This document shows, piece after piece, positions 10,816 to 23,173 of a stretch of 64,000 bases of DNA (positions within the stretch are counted from its first letter, which is position 1; each line of letters opens with the position of its first letter). This stretch comes from Spirometra erinaceieuropaei. Lineage: Eukaryota; Platyhelminthes; Cestoda; Diphyllobothriidea; Diphyllobothriidae. Both the position numbers and the translations under genes were made by a program. The stretch is from positions 114,486-178,485 of the forward strand of contig CACRXP010000429.1 in NCBI GenBank assembly GCA_902702965.1. The letters run 5' to 3'. Below the pieces are notes generated by a model, which was not told where the DNA came from, made no database searches, and saw only the letters and a program-made list of their open reading frames with translations.

Positions 10816-13549
10816 CTCATCGAAGTGGGCGTTTAAGATCAAAGTGTGATCAGAGATTCTGCCAGCCGACACCTAACGCGCCCCACTTAAGAACGGCTGA
10901 AGAACTATGGACACGGTAATCACTTTAAAGAGCGAAGACAGAAATTCCAATAAGCTCTCGCTTTTCGATAATAATTATGCATTTTGTTATGGAGATCGTC
11001 TAACAAAAACTGTTATTCAGAAGTGCACAACAATTATCCAGTTGTGGCTTTATGAAAGCCTCCGTTTTTGTCCTTACTTCCCTTCGGTTGGCTGACGAAA
11101 GACAGTTGAACATCAATTTTCTAAATGTTTTGACAGTCAGGAGAACGTCTAGTCCTAGGTGGAATGCGATCATTCGTCTCCATTACTGTAACAGTTTCAA
11201 ATCTAGCCAATCGGTTTGCTCACCGGTGTGATGCAAATCATCCAAATGAATCTATAAAAGTGTAATATTTAAAAGCGACTTGACGTCATAAACCCTCGTA
11301 ATCAATTAATAAAAACCACATATTTATGACAGCTGTGTTGCAAAAGATAAACGAGGTTATACTTTTTACCTCTGGTTGGGTACAACATTTATTATTAATA
11401 AGTCTTTTTGTCTACAAATAAAGTCTCCAGGTCAGAAGGCCTAAGGTGGATAACGTTAAACAAACTCAGGCATTTGCTGCGTATTAACCATTTTGTCATC
11501 ATACTTTGCTTTCATATGAATCGTCTGGTAACTCTCCCATTTGCAATGCATATTCTTCTGATGCCGCCTTAAGATTGATTGAGAAAATTTCAAAGTTCCA
11601 GTGTCAGCTGCAATTATTGCAGGACAAAACTATGTATCCGCTATACCCCGCAATGCAAGGAAACTATTTTTGACTTTCTGTTATTGTGAGTCAGACTTTT
11701 TAAGCGTTTGACTAGGCCCATGCCAGAAACCGGACACTGAATGATCGTGTAAAATTTTTTCAAGTCAAGCCAGGCTTTGCTCATAAGCGCGCATGTAATC
11801 CTGAGATAATAAGAACTTGTAAAAAATATATTCATCTCAGCGGGCGTGCTATAATTTGAAAATTAGGCTAGTGTTTATATTTCTTTTCCCTCCGTGACGG
11901 GTTACAGTATAGTAATATAAAGTGAAAGCCTACGAAGATGCGAGACTTGAACGTTGACCTCTACCCTTCCTATAATCATTAATCAGCCACCTCAAACTTT
12001 CAGATTGGGAGAAAACGGATCCCAGCTGCCAAAGTCTGGCCTCTGGCTCACATTCTCTACTCCTGGATTCAAGGACGTACTCGCCGTTGGCCACGCACAA
12101 CTCAAACACTATTTCTCTTAGCATGCTGAAACTTAGACTAATTGTCTAAACATGGATGGAATTAGGGTTGACGAAATACGCATTTTCACGCCATTTTCAA
12201 GAATGCGACTATACACTACAAACCCTTGTAAAAAATGGAGCCGAATATAATTGGAAGCTGTTAATTTATATATTATAACTACAACCCAAAGGGCAAATTC
12301 AGACAATACCAGTTACTTCCGCTTATGAAAAACATCTGTCGTTTGCCATAATCATTTACCTGTCGATCAACCTAGAAGGCAGAGCCAGCACATACTGTGT
12401 ATTTGTTGTGTCCTGGCTCTCCTTCTGGCCTTACGATTTGCTTACATCCTCTGTATATCTCTTTATCAACTGTTAACGGACCTTGGTACCGCATGTTAAA
12501 GAAAACAGAACAGTAGTTTTGATTCAGATAATTTCTAAGGTCAACGATTGGCTCCATTTAGTGCAAGGTTAAACAATGCATTCACTGCATTTCATTGTGA
12601 TTTTGAGTCAGTTTTGTCTGGGCCCATGTCTAACACCGAGCACTGAAACAGTATTCGCACTTTTTCTACAGTCACGCATACGATTATGTAGTCACGACTG
12701 CTGTAAAAATAGCTTCTGTACTACAGACGCGTCAGATATAGCCGCCTCACATTTCCATATCTTAAATTCCCTCATGTCTGAATATTACTGGACGCCATGT
12801 TGGCGCTATCCTACACGGCGATTTTAATGGCCAGTCTAAAATTATGAAGGGCTAGTCCCTAAACCGGAAAGATATGCAACCTGTGTTCCTCCTTAATCAT
12901 GAACAATGAGACACCATGACCGTTCCATTTTGTCTGGCAGTTCAAATCAAATGTCCTTCTGGACGGCAGACTACTGAGGAGCATTCTGCAATTCAAATGA
13001 ACGATCACTTCTGGTTTACCCTTTGCCACCAGTCCGTTTGTGCACAATCTTCAGACTGATTTAAGCGTTTGGCTGATGTCCCGTACCACTTAATCCACTG
13101 GCTTGCATTCTGTCGGCTGTGATGGAAAATACGGAGGCATATGTAAGCAGAGTTCAACAGATTAGATTGCCTTCGACAAATTCTTGACTGACACCGAGGC
13201 CCGATGAGTCACAAAACTAAAATCCATAACAAAGTCTATGCAACCTTAAGGATGCAGGGAGAAAAAACCTGCCAGTCAATTCCAAGCCTATTTACCGCTG
13301 GTTAGCTAATCGTTCTTGCATAATCGTTCACAAGGGCTCTTTCAGTAAGACTTCAAGGCGAGGCCTACCAACAGTGACCCCTTCTGCATAAGACGACCCA
13401 GGTTTGTGGACATCACCGAGGGGTTGCCGGAACCTCTATCGCTGAAGCACCTCATCAACGGCTCGGTTCTTGGCAATCAGATGATTATCGTAGTATATTC
13501 AGTCATATGTGATGCATATGGAGCCAGTTAGTTTAATAGACAATGCTGT
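10816..13549. other. No gene seen
   Basis: Weak similarity between 11660-11760 and 12590-12665 (GTGAGTCAG, GGCCCATG, ACTGAA in order) hints at an old repeat. No coding signal. Confidence 0.45.
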
Positions 13550-13675
13550 TGGAGTTAAGGGCCAAGATAAGGAGTTAAAGCAAGATTTGAGTTAATGGGT
13601 TAGGTTTAGGGGTTATGGTAAGGGGCTATTGTTTGGAATTCGAAGTTAAAGTTGGAGATTAGGGTTAGGAGTTAG
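13550..13675. repeat. Degenerate GGGTTA-rich tract
   Basis: GGGTTAGGTTTAGGGGTTATGG and ATTAGGGTTAGGAGTTAG in a G/T-rich strand. The flatworm telomere repeat is TTAGGG; this is a degenerate relative, not a clean array. Confidence 0.5.
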
Positions 13676-13812
13676 CGCAGCTATTTCTCAACACTTCAAA
13701 TTTCAGCCGCGCACTCCTAAAAGCTTTTTTTGCATACAAGTACTTGTTCTCGTCTCATGTACGTTCACCGGCCACACCTGCAAAAACCCTTTTTACTACC
13801 GGTCCGTATTAG

Positions 13813-13867
13813 AGGTGGTCGGGTTTGTTTAATTCAGATGGTGCTACATAACCACATCCGACCACCT
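13813..13867. repeat. Stem-loop with 10-bp perfect arms
   Basis: AGGTGGTCGG at 13813-13822 and CCGACCACCT at 13858-13867, 35-base loop. No known RNA family recognised. Confidence 0.5.
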
Positions 13868-13993
13868 TTGACTACTTATTACCCTTATCTGGTGAGGTGC
13901 TTAAATGTGAACCCGGTAGGTCGGAGGAATAAAAGTTTTGCCTTACGATTATGTCTTTGTTGTCTTCTCAAATTCATCCCCTACGCTTTCATT

Positions 13994-14074
13994 CACAGTG
14001 GTAGAGGGTCGCTCACATATCACGTTACGGAACTCATTCCTACCGTTGTGTATTTGGGCCCCACAAACAGCTCT
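13994..14074 (-). mobile_element. SINE tail fragment, minus strand
   Basis: GTGGTAGAGGGTCGCTCACATATCACGTTACGGAACTCATT matches the mirrored SINE tail. Confidence 0.5.
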
Positions 14075-15870
14075 TCCGGTAAGGAAAGCCTCCCCTGTAT
14101 TTGATAGCAATGATATTCGGCTTGAATTTACGCCCGAGTGGCAGAATGCCCTCTGCAATCGTAATTTTAAAAATGTTGATCGAAAGACAACCTTTGTTGC
14201 CTTTTAACAGTGTCCGGCAATAAATAGGAGCTTCAGGTTTCAAAACGTCAAAATAGAATATGATTTTTTTAAACATTAGTTTATCCCAATACAAACACAC
14301 CCAACGGGAAACTGAGAGTAAATATTTCCACCCACTCCAGCACAGTTATTTAATGGTATTTTTTCCTGACTGAAAATAATATACTTCAGCAAATCATTAA
14401 CCTTGTTTGCGTGGACAATACTTTCTTCCTAATCGTGAGTGTAAATGTTATTTTGCAGCTCCAAAGGCCACGTGCGTTGCATTGAAAAGATCTGTCTTTA
14501 AAAACTTCTGAATTAAAAAAAAACTAGGGCGTACACCTACTTGCGAGTGTTTACTTCAGGCAGGCATTAAGCATATACGCGAGGTAGGAAAGTGCCAGCT
14601 GTTGTTTACACCGGCGTTTTAACAATTCTGCTTCACTGGCGGATGCATGCATTCGGTCTGACAGTATTTTGAGTATATTTTATTACCCGATTGCTGTCTG
14701 TGCTGATTTTGCTTTTGAAAAATGAGCATCCTCTTACTAAACAGTTACGTGTGTGGGTGGGGAACATAAAACCAACGCAGACATTTTGGCAATTTCGACT
14801 CCTCTGGACGATTAAGGTCAGCGAATTTCATCCTGCCAACGAAGGGTGGACCAAAAGTTCTATCGAGCAATACGCACTGATTTCACGCTTTTTCCTTATC
14901 CCGCACATATTACTAAATTCTTACCTTGACGCGAACAAAACATCAATTTGCAGATACATTAAGGTGCTGCAATCTACGGATCCTTGGATGATAGGACTTC
15001 AAAGCGGTCTGTTACAATTTGCAATGTCTGCGGAACATTCAACTAGCAACATCACGTGTACAAAAGACATTTTCCAAATGAGAGTAGCATTTATGCGCTT
15101 CAACAAATATCATGAGTCCTGCTCATTTAGCAACTGTTGCTGCAAAATACAAGTCGTGTGAGAAGATAACCAATCAATGGACAGCCAACAGACTTTAGGC
15201 CGCAACGCACTTTTCATACACACCCAACATAGCTTAAAGGCGTTTCTAATGATGAAATGGAAATGGTCAATTAGTTTCGTTTTTGAACCACAGACGCACA
15301 ATCCCTAGGGCAGGGCAGCACACAATTAGACTTGTGAATTTCATTATTTTCGATTCTTGGCCGAAATAAAGCCGACGTCAGAGGACCGAAAATCATCTTA
15401 CGTACTTTTTTGAGTTAAAAAGATAGGGTTACTATTGTTTTTATATTGCGTAGATCGTACAGTGAAAGAGGGAAAGAGATAACAAATTACCGTTATTGAA
15501 TGTCCGTAGATGCAACGGGAAAGGCGTATTTACCAGAATAGCACACTTTCATCACGTTTAACATCCGAAATCTCGCCCCAATACGGGCAGATAAAACTCT
15601 AGATGAGCTTTGCTTAGGGAGGTAAGGAAAAAATGTCCAATTTGGATACAGTTATTTTAAATTGCTTTCAAATATGGAATTATTTTTTTTCAACATAGAC
15701 TGTTGAATTGTCGTGTTCGAAAAAACGTTCTTAACTCAAGAAATTAGCTTGCTATGGGCGAGGCCTAACTAGATTATCGACAAGGACTAAATTATAACTA
15801 AACAAAGTGGAGTCCGCTGTCAAAAGAAGAAGGGAGGAATTGCGAAAATTCTCACCGAAAAATCATGAGA
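14075..15870. other. No gene seen; one 156-codon frame of unknown nature
   Basis: 14691-15161 (plus) is open for 156 codons. It has no domain, signal or codon pattern I recognise and could be chance. Confidence 0.4.
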
Positions 15871-16498
15871 CAATTTGGCGAGCATGCGTCTGCTTTCGAT
15901 AAATTATCTTCAGGCCTGTACAGTTATATGGCTATTGAGGTAATGCATTAAAAAATCTGTGTATTTTCTCCTTCACCGTTTCCTGTGTGGCAGAATATAC
16001 TGGTCGTACGAGCCGGTGTTTATCGAAAAGCATTAATGTACATCTTCCAGCATGGTTAGGAAAGCGTCAAATAAAGAACATTAAAAGCTCGATCCTCGCG
16101 CACATGGTAGACACAGACCACCGTGTAGATGCCAAAGAGGCCTTCAGAGTGATTTACAAGGTCCAGAAAGTTATCCAAAATGGCTTGGGCAGCGCTTATT
16201 GGCTACGGCAGAGGCGGATGCAATCAGGCTACGCGGACCGGTCCTCTGCGCACAGGAGAACTTCATACAGGTCCCACAGTTGTCATGGTTCAAAGCCACC
16301 AAGCCAACTACCCGCATGTAATTACCTTCGCCGTGGCGCTGACTGGAATTGTGGTGTTTCACTCTCCGCTCCCCTTCCCTCACAAAGCCAGAGCTACAAC
16401 TTAATTATCTGCTTGCCCGAATCTTTTGATTCATTACCTAAATGAACATATAAATGAAAAGATTTTATCGAAAGCAGACGTATGCTCGACACATTGCC
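15871..16498 (+). mobile_element. Small PLE remnant between inverted repeats
   Basis: A second PLE family. Arms of about 65 bp at 15878-15944 and 16433-16498 are inverted copies (shared CGTCTGCTTTCGATAAA). Between them, plus-strand 15980-16150 encodes the start of a GIY-YIG nuclease: CVAEYTGRTSRCL, PAWLGKRQIK, SSILAHMVDTDHRVDAKEAF. Beyond about 16170 the reading continues only in another frame (LLATAEA-like, PLCAQ-like words), so it is frameshifted. No reverse transcriptase is present. Confidence 0.72.
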
Positions 16499-16989
16499 TT
16501 TTTAAGAAGGAGGAAACTAATAAATATTGAAATGCGCGTATTAGGCATCACGATACGATCATAAAGATAACACAACTCTGGCTATTTACACCTCAATAAG
16601 GCATACAAATAAAGTGTCACAAAAGGTATGTTTTAAACAGACTGAAATCCAAAACTGATCGTTCTGCGACTCGCTTATTTTTATAAAAGGCCTAACGTAG
16701 AATTTCAATGAAAATCTCCTGCCAGTTCGACAAGATTTCCGTCTCACTCCAGACTCCGCAGCATACGATGAAGACTGCAATATCTTCCGGTCGAACAATA
16801 TGGACACCGCGAAGTGTTGAATAACTTATGTGGTGTGCATTCTGAGGTGATATAAAGAAAACAGAAGGCTCTTCGGAAAATCTAGTTGTTGGTTGCCCAT
16901 AGAGATTGGTAAATGAGACTGCTTAGACGCCCAGTCTTTAGGAACACTTCACTGCGAATACACAAGGCTCTTCGGAAAATCGAGTTGTA

Positions 16990-17034
16990 CTCGTAAATTT
17001 TCAAGTCGGTGACACACACCCGTCGTCAGACGAA
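16990..17034 (-). ncRNA. Hammerhead ribozyme-like motif, left PLE arm
   Basis: Minus strand 17034 to 16990 reads TTCGT (stem I), CTGACGA (core), a 20-nt stem II region, GAAAATTT, then ACGAG (stem I partner, 5 bp with one G-U). The GAAA core is followed by A-A/T-T, fitting the minimal helix III of PLE hammerheads, with T as cleavage-site base. Stem II has two mismatches here, so activity is doubtful. It is in sense relative to the element's protein. Confidence 0.55.
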
Positions 17035-17392
17035 ATGAGCAGATGGGAAAGTGAAATCGGCAGACTAGATCGGCTGACGCGACAGGACAGACAGAGACAC
17101 ACAGACAACCGATACGTGATAGAGGTGGGCACCGAGTTATGGGTGGCTGTGGGGCAGGGGGAGGAGTGGGAGAACCGTTAGGGCTCCTTATGTTAGAGGT
17201 GGAGAAAACGCGGGTGATTGCGGATCAGTGGGAATGCGGGCGGCTGCTCACTGATGCGTAATGAGGTCAGGGGATAATGCGCCGGCGTTGGAGGTGTTAA
17301 GGGTTGATGTTTGCCGTGTCGCAAGGGGGAGAGGAGGGCGCGGAATGGCGAAACAGCATACGTCTATGTGACCGAGTGGGGGTTAGCAGTCG

Positions 17393-17986
17393 TTAGGGTG
17401 TGGGAACAAGACAGTGAGCATGCACGTAAGCGTCTAGATCGACGTGGCGGTTGATGCTGGTCGTGCCAGAATGCCAAGCTTCGAGGAATTCTCGCGCCTG
17501 TCTGATTTTGGCCCTTGCGATCACTTCAGTACCGTCCCAATTGAAGCGGTGGTCATGCTCAAGGGCGTGCGCAAGCACGAGGGACTGAGGGTCACGTCGG
17601 CAGATGGCTAACTTATGCTCGCTAAAGCGAGTCCCAAGACATCGACCTGTATGGCCAATATAAACGCAAGGGCAGTTGGCGCACGGTTAACGGTTGATGA
17701 CGTTAGTTAGCTGTTCTTTGGGCACCGGGTCCTTTACTCGGCATAATGCCTCGCGTAGGTAAGATGCGGGCTTATGGGCAATGGAGATGTCAATGCGTTT
17801 TAATGGCCTGGAGAGTGTTTCAGAAATTCCCTGAATGTACGGCAGTGAATAGAATTTCTGCGACACTCTATGTCCACTAGACGGGGGTTTGGTAGTTGTC
17901 TCGGGCGTCTGAGACAGCCCTTTACAAAACTGGCAGGATATCCGCTGGACCGTAATAACCGATGTAAGTAGGCAAATCACCCGCAA
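17393..17986 (-). pseudogene. PLE linker and GIY-YIG endonuclease, one nonsense codon
   Basis: Read from 17986 to 17393 in one frame, interrupted by TAA at 17689-17687. Before the stop is the PLE linker (SLPYIQGISETLSRPLKRID, then IAHKPASYL). After it comes the nuclease: PCANCPCVYIGHTGRCLGTR holds the YIG core and the conserved Arg; FSEHKLA, HALEHDHRFNWDG, REFLEAW (likely catalytic Glu) and SINRHVDLDA complete it. This nuclease nicks target DNA for element integration. The single stop suggests a fairly young copy. No reverse transcriptase motif lies upstream because the inverted arm starts directly there. Confidence 0.9.
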
Positions 17987-18160
17987 TCACCCGTGTTTTC
18001 TCCACCTCCAACATAGGGAGCCCTAACGGTTCTTCCACCCCTCCCCCTGCCCCACAGTCTACCATAACTCGGTGCCCACCCCTATAATGCATCAACTGTC
18101 TGTTTGTCGATGTTTGTGCTGCCGAACTTGTCTGTCGATTTCACTTTCCCCTCTTTTCAT

Positions 18161-18205
18161 CTCATCTGACGACGGGTCGGTGTCACCGACTTGAAAATTT
18201 ACGAG
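18161..18205 (+). ncRNA. Hammerhead ribozyme-like motif, right PLE arm
   Basis: The same motif in the inverted right arm: CTCAT, CTGACGA, stem II, GAAAATTT, ACGAG. Here stem II pairs over eight positions (GGGTCGGT with ACCGACTT, loop GTC, two G-U pairs), but the base after CTGACGA is an unpaired C and stem I has one A-C mismatch. Taken with the left arm, the ancestral motif had a full 5-bp stem I (CTCGT/ACGAG). Confidence 0.55.
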
Positions 18206-18310
18206 TATAACTCGATTTTCCGAATAGCCTTGTGTATTCACAGTGAAGGTTTCCTCAAGGCTGGGTGTCTAAACAGTCACATTTACCAATCTCTATGGGC
18301 AACCAGCAAC

Positions 18311-20328
18311 GTGCAGATAAGGAGGACTGGAAGACACGTTTGTTTATCGGCCTCCAGTTTAATTACAGTTTTCCGTATATACGGAGAAGGCCCCTGGGAG
18401 TTGTCTATATCCGGCAGAGTTTTGGGCTCTAATGGTAATGCCAAAACACTTGTTTACAATGGGACAGAAGTTTTAGTATTTAAACTAAGCAAACAAGGTC
18501 AAATTATTGCCGTAGTCGTTAGAAGTATGACTAGGGAACAGCAGATGTGGATATATTCAGTACGTGACCCATCTCATGAAACTGATGAGGTAACGTGATG
18601 TTAGGATTTTCGAGCGTCTAACACGTTGCGCATTTTGCTCTGTCGTCCAACCTTTTATAGAAATGCTCTTTTTTATGCATAAAGTGTGTGCACGTAAAGT
18701 TATCAAGCAAAATGCTCAAAAATGTAAGCGAAAATGAACGTTGCAATATGTTCAGGCAATTTCCTAGGCTGATACCTGCTCCAGACATTGGATGTGCATT
18801 CGAGCGTGTTTTCATTTGAAAGGAGGGTAAATAACCCTCGGGAGTCCTGATAAACACATCTTTTCGGACCAGAAAATTGATTGTTTGTCCGATGCCGGCT
18901 GTGGAAATCAGCTCGCTAACATACAGATTATTTCTAGAGAATCAGAGAACGTGTTAATTCCTAGAAGTCAGATTAGCATATCTGTGCGATTCGGTGCTCT
19001 AAGGTGCAGGAATAACGCACACAGGCAATTTTTCGTTTAAATAGGCCACAGTTCCGTCTTCCACGGTGATGATTAGCACTAAATAGTCATTTTCAGTTTT
19101 CAACACATGAGACATCATTTTTCGTTCAGTATAGTTTCTACAAATACATAATTTAGAAGTGTAACAAGTAAAATATTAACGGCTTCAGCAAAATGTCGAT
19201 ATTTATGTGGTCACTCTGCTGCATATGTATAATTGCTGAACGGAGTCTAACTATGTGCAAATATAGCTAAATTGGACGCAATATAAAGAGAAAAGCATGT
19301 TATTACGTTTGCGACCGAGAAATATCAGCACTATTTATCAGCGTGAACGAAACGGTCAAAAGCGTCAAATTTCTCTGTGGCTTCACGGCGCAAAAATGTG
19401 AAGTTCACAAGTCCTTCAACGGATACAGTATAAAGGCAATCTTTAAAAGGGTGACTTATTAGAGAGCGTTGTCTAATTGACCAAAAACATATTTGTCGTC
19501 AACCTTTTTTGTGAACGTTTATTTCATTCGACTATGAGGTTTCATGTTTCAGATAGCCTTGATATGTGACCCCAACGAACTTCTACATAAAAAACTTTCA
19601 GATACTCCATATGTTACTAAATGTCCTCGAGAAGTAACTAAACACTATCCAGAACAAACGGAAACTGCACATTCATTTCTCGGAAGAAAGATTATCTTTA
19701 TATACACGAAATGGTATGTTTACGATTACAACTGTCAAATTTATCTTAATGTATTAGTCACTGGGCCGAATGGCAACACATACCCTTATGAAAACATTTT
19801 CCTTATCGGCGAAATCAGGCTGAATCCTGTGTGTCTTTTTGAACCACACCTGGATCAAGCCAAATGTCTAAAGAATCGCACGAATCCTCGGCAAACCGTC
19901 TTCGAATCTGCACGCAACTTGTAGGCGATGTATAAACATCCATACATGAAATAACACTACTTCAAAGAGATAGTTAAATGTAAACTTTACCAAAAGATAA
20001 CTTTACATACTATTGTATTTTAGCTTTTGTATTTACCTAGTTTTCGCATTCGTAGGCTTTGTGCACGCATAAATTTGCAGTTTGCCAAACTACAATCATT
20101 TATGACTTTTCAGGATTTCCCGCCTTTCTAAAAAACTTGATATTTTTAAACAAGGTAACAGTATTTTTAACATATATTTTATGCTTTTAATTCTCCTAAA
20201 GTTGCTTATTATTAACATAGATATTGCGTCCGCAAATTCTTGTCGGTGGTCATTTGCGAATTTCGGCACATTTCATCTGTTAGGTCATCCACTGTATATT
20301 GCCTTCTGACTTAGTGATAACCTAAGGT
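18311..20328. other. No gene seen
   Basis: Around 18557-18580, GTGACCCATCTCATGAAACTG may be a MITE end. Otherwise nothing recognised, including the missing S6 exon of the channel. Confidence 0.45.
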
Positions 20329-22395
20329 GTCAAGCCACAGAAAAATGTAAGTTGTTACAGTGTACAGTAATATTATGATGGTTTGCTTCTAGTGATACAG
20401 TGCAATGTGCACTCCTGTTCGAGTATGCTTGGGTTGGGGACTTAAAAGACTCAAAGCTATACACAATGTGGCAATGTGCTTACTAATATGGGTTGCTATT
20501 GTTGGTAGATGGTCCTGATGATGGTATTTGCACGGGCAATACTAATATCATTGAACAATGACGTTGGAATTGGTGTTGGAAGTTTCAGCGCCCGCAGGTT
20601 GTTGTGCCAGCAAGGGTTAATTTTAGAAATGGGTGGTTGTTTTTCATGCTAACTAGCAAGGCAGCATTAGTACTGAATAACCAAGTAATGATAGCAGAGT
20701 GTCCAAAGTACGGAAAATTAAAAACGTTTACACAACTGTTACCTGATTGCGCAAACTTGTAGGAATAAGGAGCTAGTCGATGCATTACAGGTTACGTTTG
20801 AATGGCTGATAAAGCAACCGTATGATTTCTACTCTCTTCAAAAGGACTTTTCTCTGTACCGTAAGGCACTATGGAGCCACAGCGAAATCAGATGCGGGAT
20901 TTGAATTAAAAAACCTAGTGGTCCAGACTGCAGAAACGCATTTGTAAGTTACAACATATAATGGGATTTATATTTAAAAATGACGTCGCCCACGATACCG
21001 GTGGAAGTGTAGTAATCAAAACACCTCAACTGGCTTGTTGAGCCTACACCCAGCCAACATATGAAATCACATTTCACCACTTGGACGCGACTGATCTGAC
21101 ACGCGGACGTCACTATAATCACCACCAATGAACACATTCATAACTGCAGCTACCATATGCTAAGACACGCCTCAGTCAATAAATAATTGTACGAGCTAAA
21201 AGCCCGATGCAAAAGCAGATGTCAACTAGCTACCCTTCCGTTTACTTAGTTGTTTTCACCCAAATTTTAATTTTTCAATACAGGCGCCATGTCAAACTGC
21301 TTAAAAGTTAGGGAACAAATGAAAATGATCTACATAAACGCAAGCTGTCAAGCCACAGAAAAATGTAAATTGTTACCATGTACGGTAATGCTATGATGAT
21401 TTGCCCCTAGTGGTACAATGCAATGTGCACTCTTGTTCGAGTATGCTTGCGCGGACAGGGTTTGGAACTTAAAAGACACTATATAGCAATGTGCTTACTA
21501 ATATTTTTCCTGATGACGTTATTCGCAAGGACAATATTAACATCACTGAATAATGACATTGAAATTGGTGTTAGGGGTTTCAGCGTCCGTAGGTTATAGT
21601 GCGATTAGGGGTAGATTTTAGAAATGGGTGATTGTTGTTCAGACTATCCAGCAAGGCAGCATTAAAACTGAATAGCTGACGTTTCTAACCATTTCCGAGT
21701 AGGTGCATGTCCCCGACTAATGAAATCAGAGTTCCGAAAGTACGGAAAATCAAAAAGTTTGCACAATTGTTTCCTGATTGCGCAATTTTTTAAGGATAAG
21801 AAACTAGCCGATGCATTGCAGGCCACGTTGAAATGGTTAATAAGACAACCTTAGGTCATCTTGCATAATCAAAAAGTATTTTCCCTGAACTGTAAGATCA
21901 GCTGGAGCCAGCGGAAATTTATTAAAGCCGGGCGAAAAGCGGGAGAAGCCACAGGGTGTACCGAATTAAAAAACCTAGTGGCACAGACCGCAGAAACACA
22001 TTTCTATGTTACCGAGTACAGTGGGATTTAAATTTTAAAATGACGTAACCCATGATACCGGCGGAAATGTAGTAATCAAAACACATCAACTGGCTTGTTG
22101 AGCCTAAACCCCGCTAGCATATGAAATCACGCATCACCACTTGGATGCGACTGATCTGACACGCGGACCACACCATAATCACAACCAAGTACCACCTTCA
22201 CACCATTGCTGCTACCATATGGTAAGACATGTGCCAGTCAATAAACAATTGTTCGAGCTAAAAGCCCCGATGCCAAGGCAGAGGTCAACCAACTTCCCTC
22301 CCGTTCAATGAAGCCGTTTCCGCGCATGTTTTAATTTTACAAGGCAGGTACCATGTGAAAGCATGGGTTACAAATGAACATGATCCATCGAAACC
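20329..22395. repeat. Tandem duplication, two units of about 1.02 kb
   Basis: Unit 1 starts at 20329 and unit 2 at 21347; both begin GTCAAGCCACAGAAAAATGT. Similarity continues in order through the whole unit with small indels, for example the shared blocks around CAATGTGCACTC, AACTGGCTTGTTGAGCCTA and CTACCATATG. The second unit ends near 22395, 64 bp before the 3' end of the last channel exon found, so the duplication lies in the next intron or 3' region of that gene. No protein is encoded. Confidence 0.88.
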
Positions 22396-22458
22396 TTCCC
22401 ATGCATTTGTTTATAGTTTGAAATGTGCCCGGTAAAAAGCATCAAAACGGCGGCTTAC

Positions 22459-23173
22459 CAGCAGAGGACTTGGGCGCCATATCGCCATAGCCCACAGTTG
22501 TCATGGTGACAATTGCCCACCACAGGCCGATTGGTATGGATGAGAAATCACTCTGCGACGAGGGACTGAAGCGTTCGGCGTAGAATACAAGAGCCGCAAA
22601 GAGGACGATAAAGACCATAAGGAAGAAGACTAGCAGGGTGAGTTCCTTGGCACTTGCTTTAAATGTGAGGATGAGGATCTTCAGACCCGAAATATATCGT
22701 GTGAGTTTGAAAAGCCGCATTACGCGAACAATGCTCAGCAACTCAACAGCCGAACTGCCTAATCCGGGAGGATCCGACGACATGAGAAGCAGTGCAGCAT
22801 CCGTGTAGAAACTGAGAATAGCGAGAATGTCAATAAGATTGAGTGGACTGCGAAGGAACTTAAAGAGGTCGTCCGTCACCAGCAGACGAATGATGAACTC
22901 CACGGTGAACCAGATATTGCAAATGCTCTCAATATACATGAAGGCACGATGAAATCGGGGTCGACCCACTGAAGAAATGGTAAAAAACTCCTCTGCATAT
23001 ACGCTGGTTGAAGTGCTGCCGTTCGTGGAGCCGCCGTGTAGGGATGGAATGACTTGATCAGAGAAGGTTCCTTGTGTCAAATCAATGACTGGCAGAGTGA
23101 AACTCGGGGTTGTTTTGGAACAGTAGGAGATGATTGAGAGAATGATACAGATGATGGAGATGAAGGCCACACA
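22459..23173 (-). CDS. Shaw: Kv3/Shaw potassium channel, exon 3 (S1 to pore filter)
   Basis: Exon of 715 bp coding residues 170-407 plus one base. It starts after acceptor CTCTAG (AG at 23175-23174) with TGT GTG GCC, phase 0, and ends in phase 1 before donor GTAAGC (22458-22457). S1 is about residues 172-190. The S1-S2 loop carries an N-glycosylation sequon (NGS). S2 lies near 247-268, S3 near 280-298 and S5 near 345-367. S4 (about 315-340) reads [16 protein letters not shown] with basic residues every third position. The selectivity filter TVGYGD falls at 395-400, so the protein should form a K+-selective, voltage-gated tetrameric channel in the plasma membrane. S6 and the C-terminus are missing from this exon and must lie further 3' on the minus strand. 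All key sensor and filter residues are present. Confidence 0.95.

Larger units (their letters stand above)
16885..18310 (-). mobile_element. Short Penelope-like element with inverted terminal repeats
   Basis: A 1426-bp unit with about 330-bp inverted arms: 16885-17223 and 17981-18310 are reverse complements at roughly 85% by eye. The 757-bp centre carries the C-terminal linker and GIY-YIG nuclease of a PLE on the minus strand. PLEs are retroelements with terminal repeats that may be direct or inverted, and their reverse transcriptase normally precedes the nuclease; here no reverse transcriptase remains. A 23-bp stretch (AAGGCTCTTCGGAAAATC...) occurs at 16865 and again at 16964, so a piece of an extra terminal repeat may abut the left arm. 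Each arm has a hammerhead-like core. Target duplications were not found. Confidence 0.85.

Noticed and set aside
20515..20560. CTGATGATGG as another hammerhead core
   Set aside because: No GAAA core or stem I partner follows in either tandem unit.
20329..22395. CRISPR-like or satellite array
   Set aside because: Only two long units with no short regular spacing.
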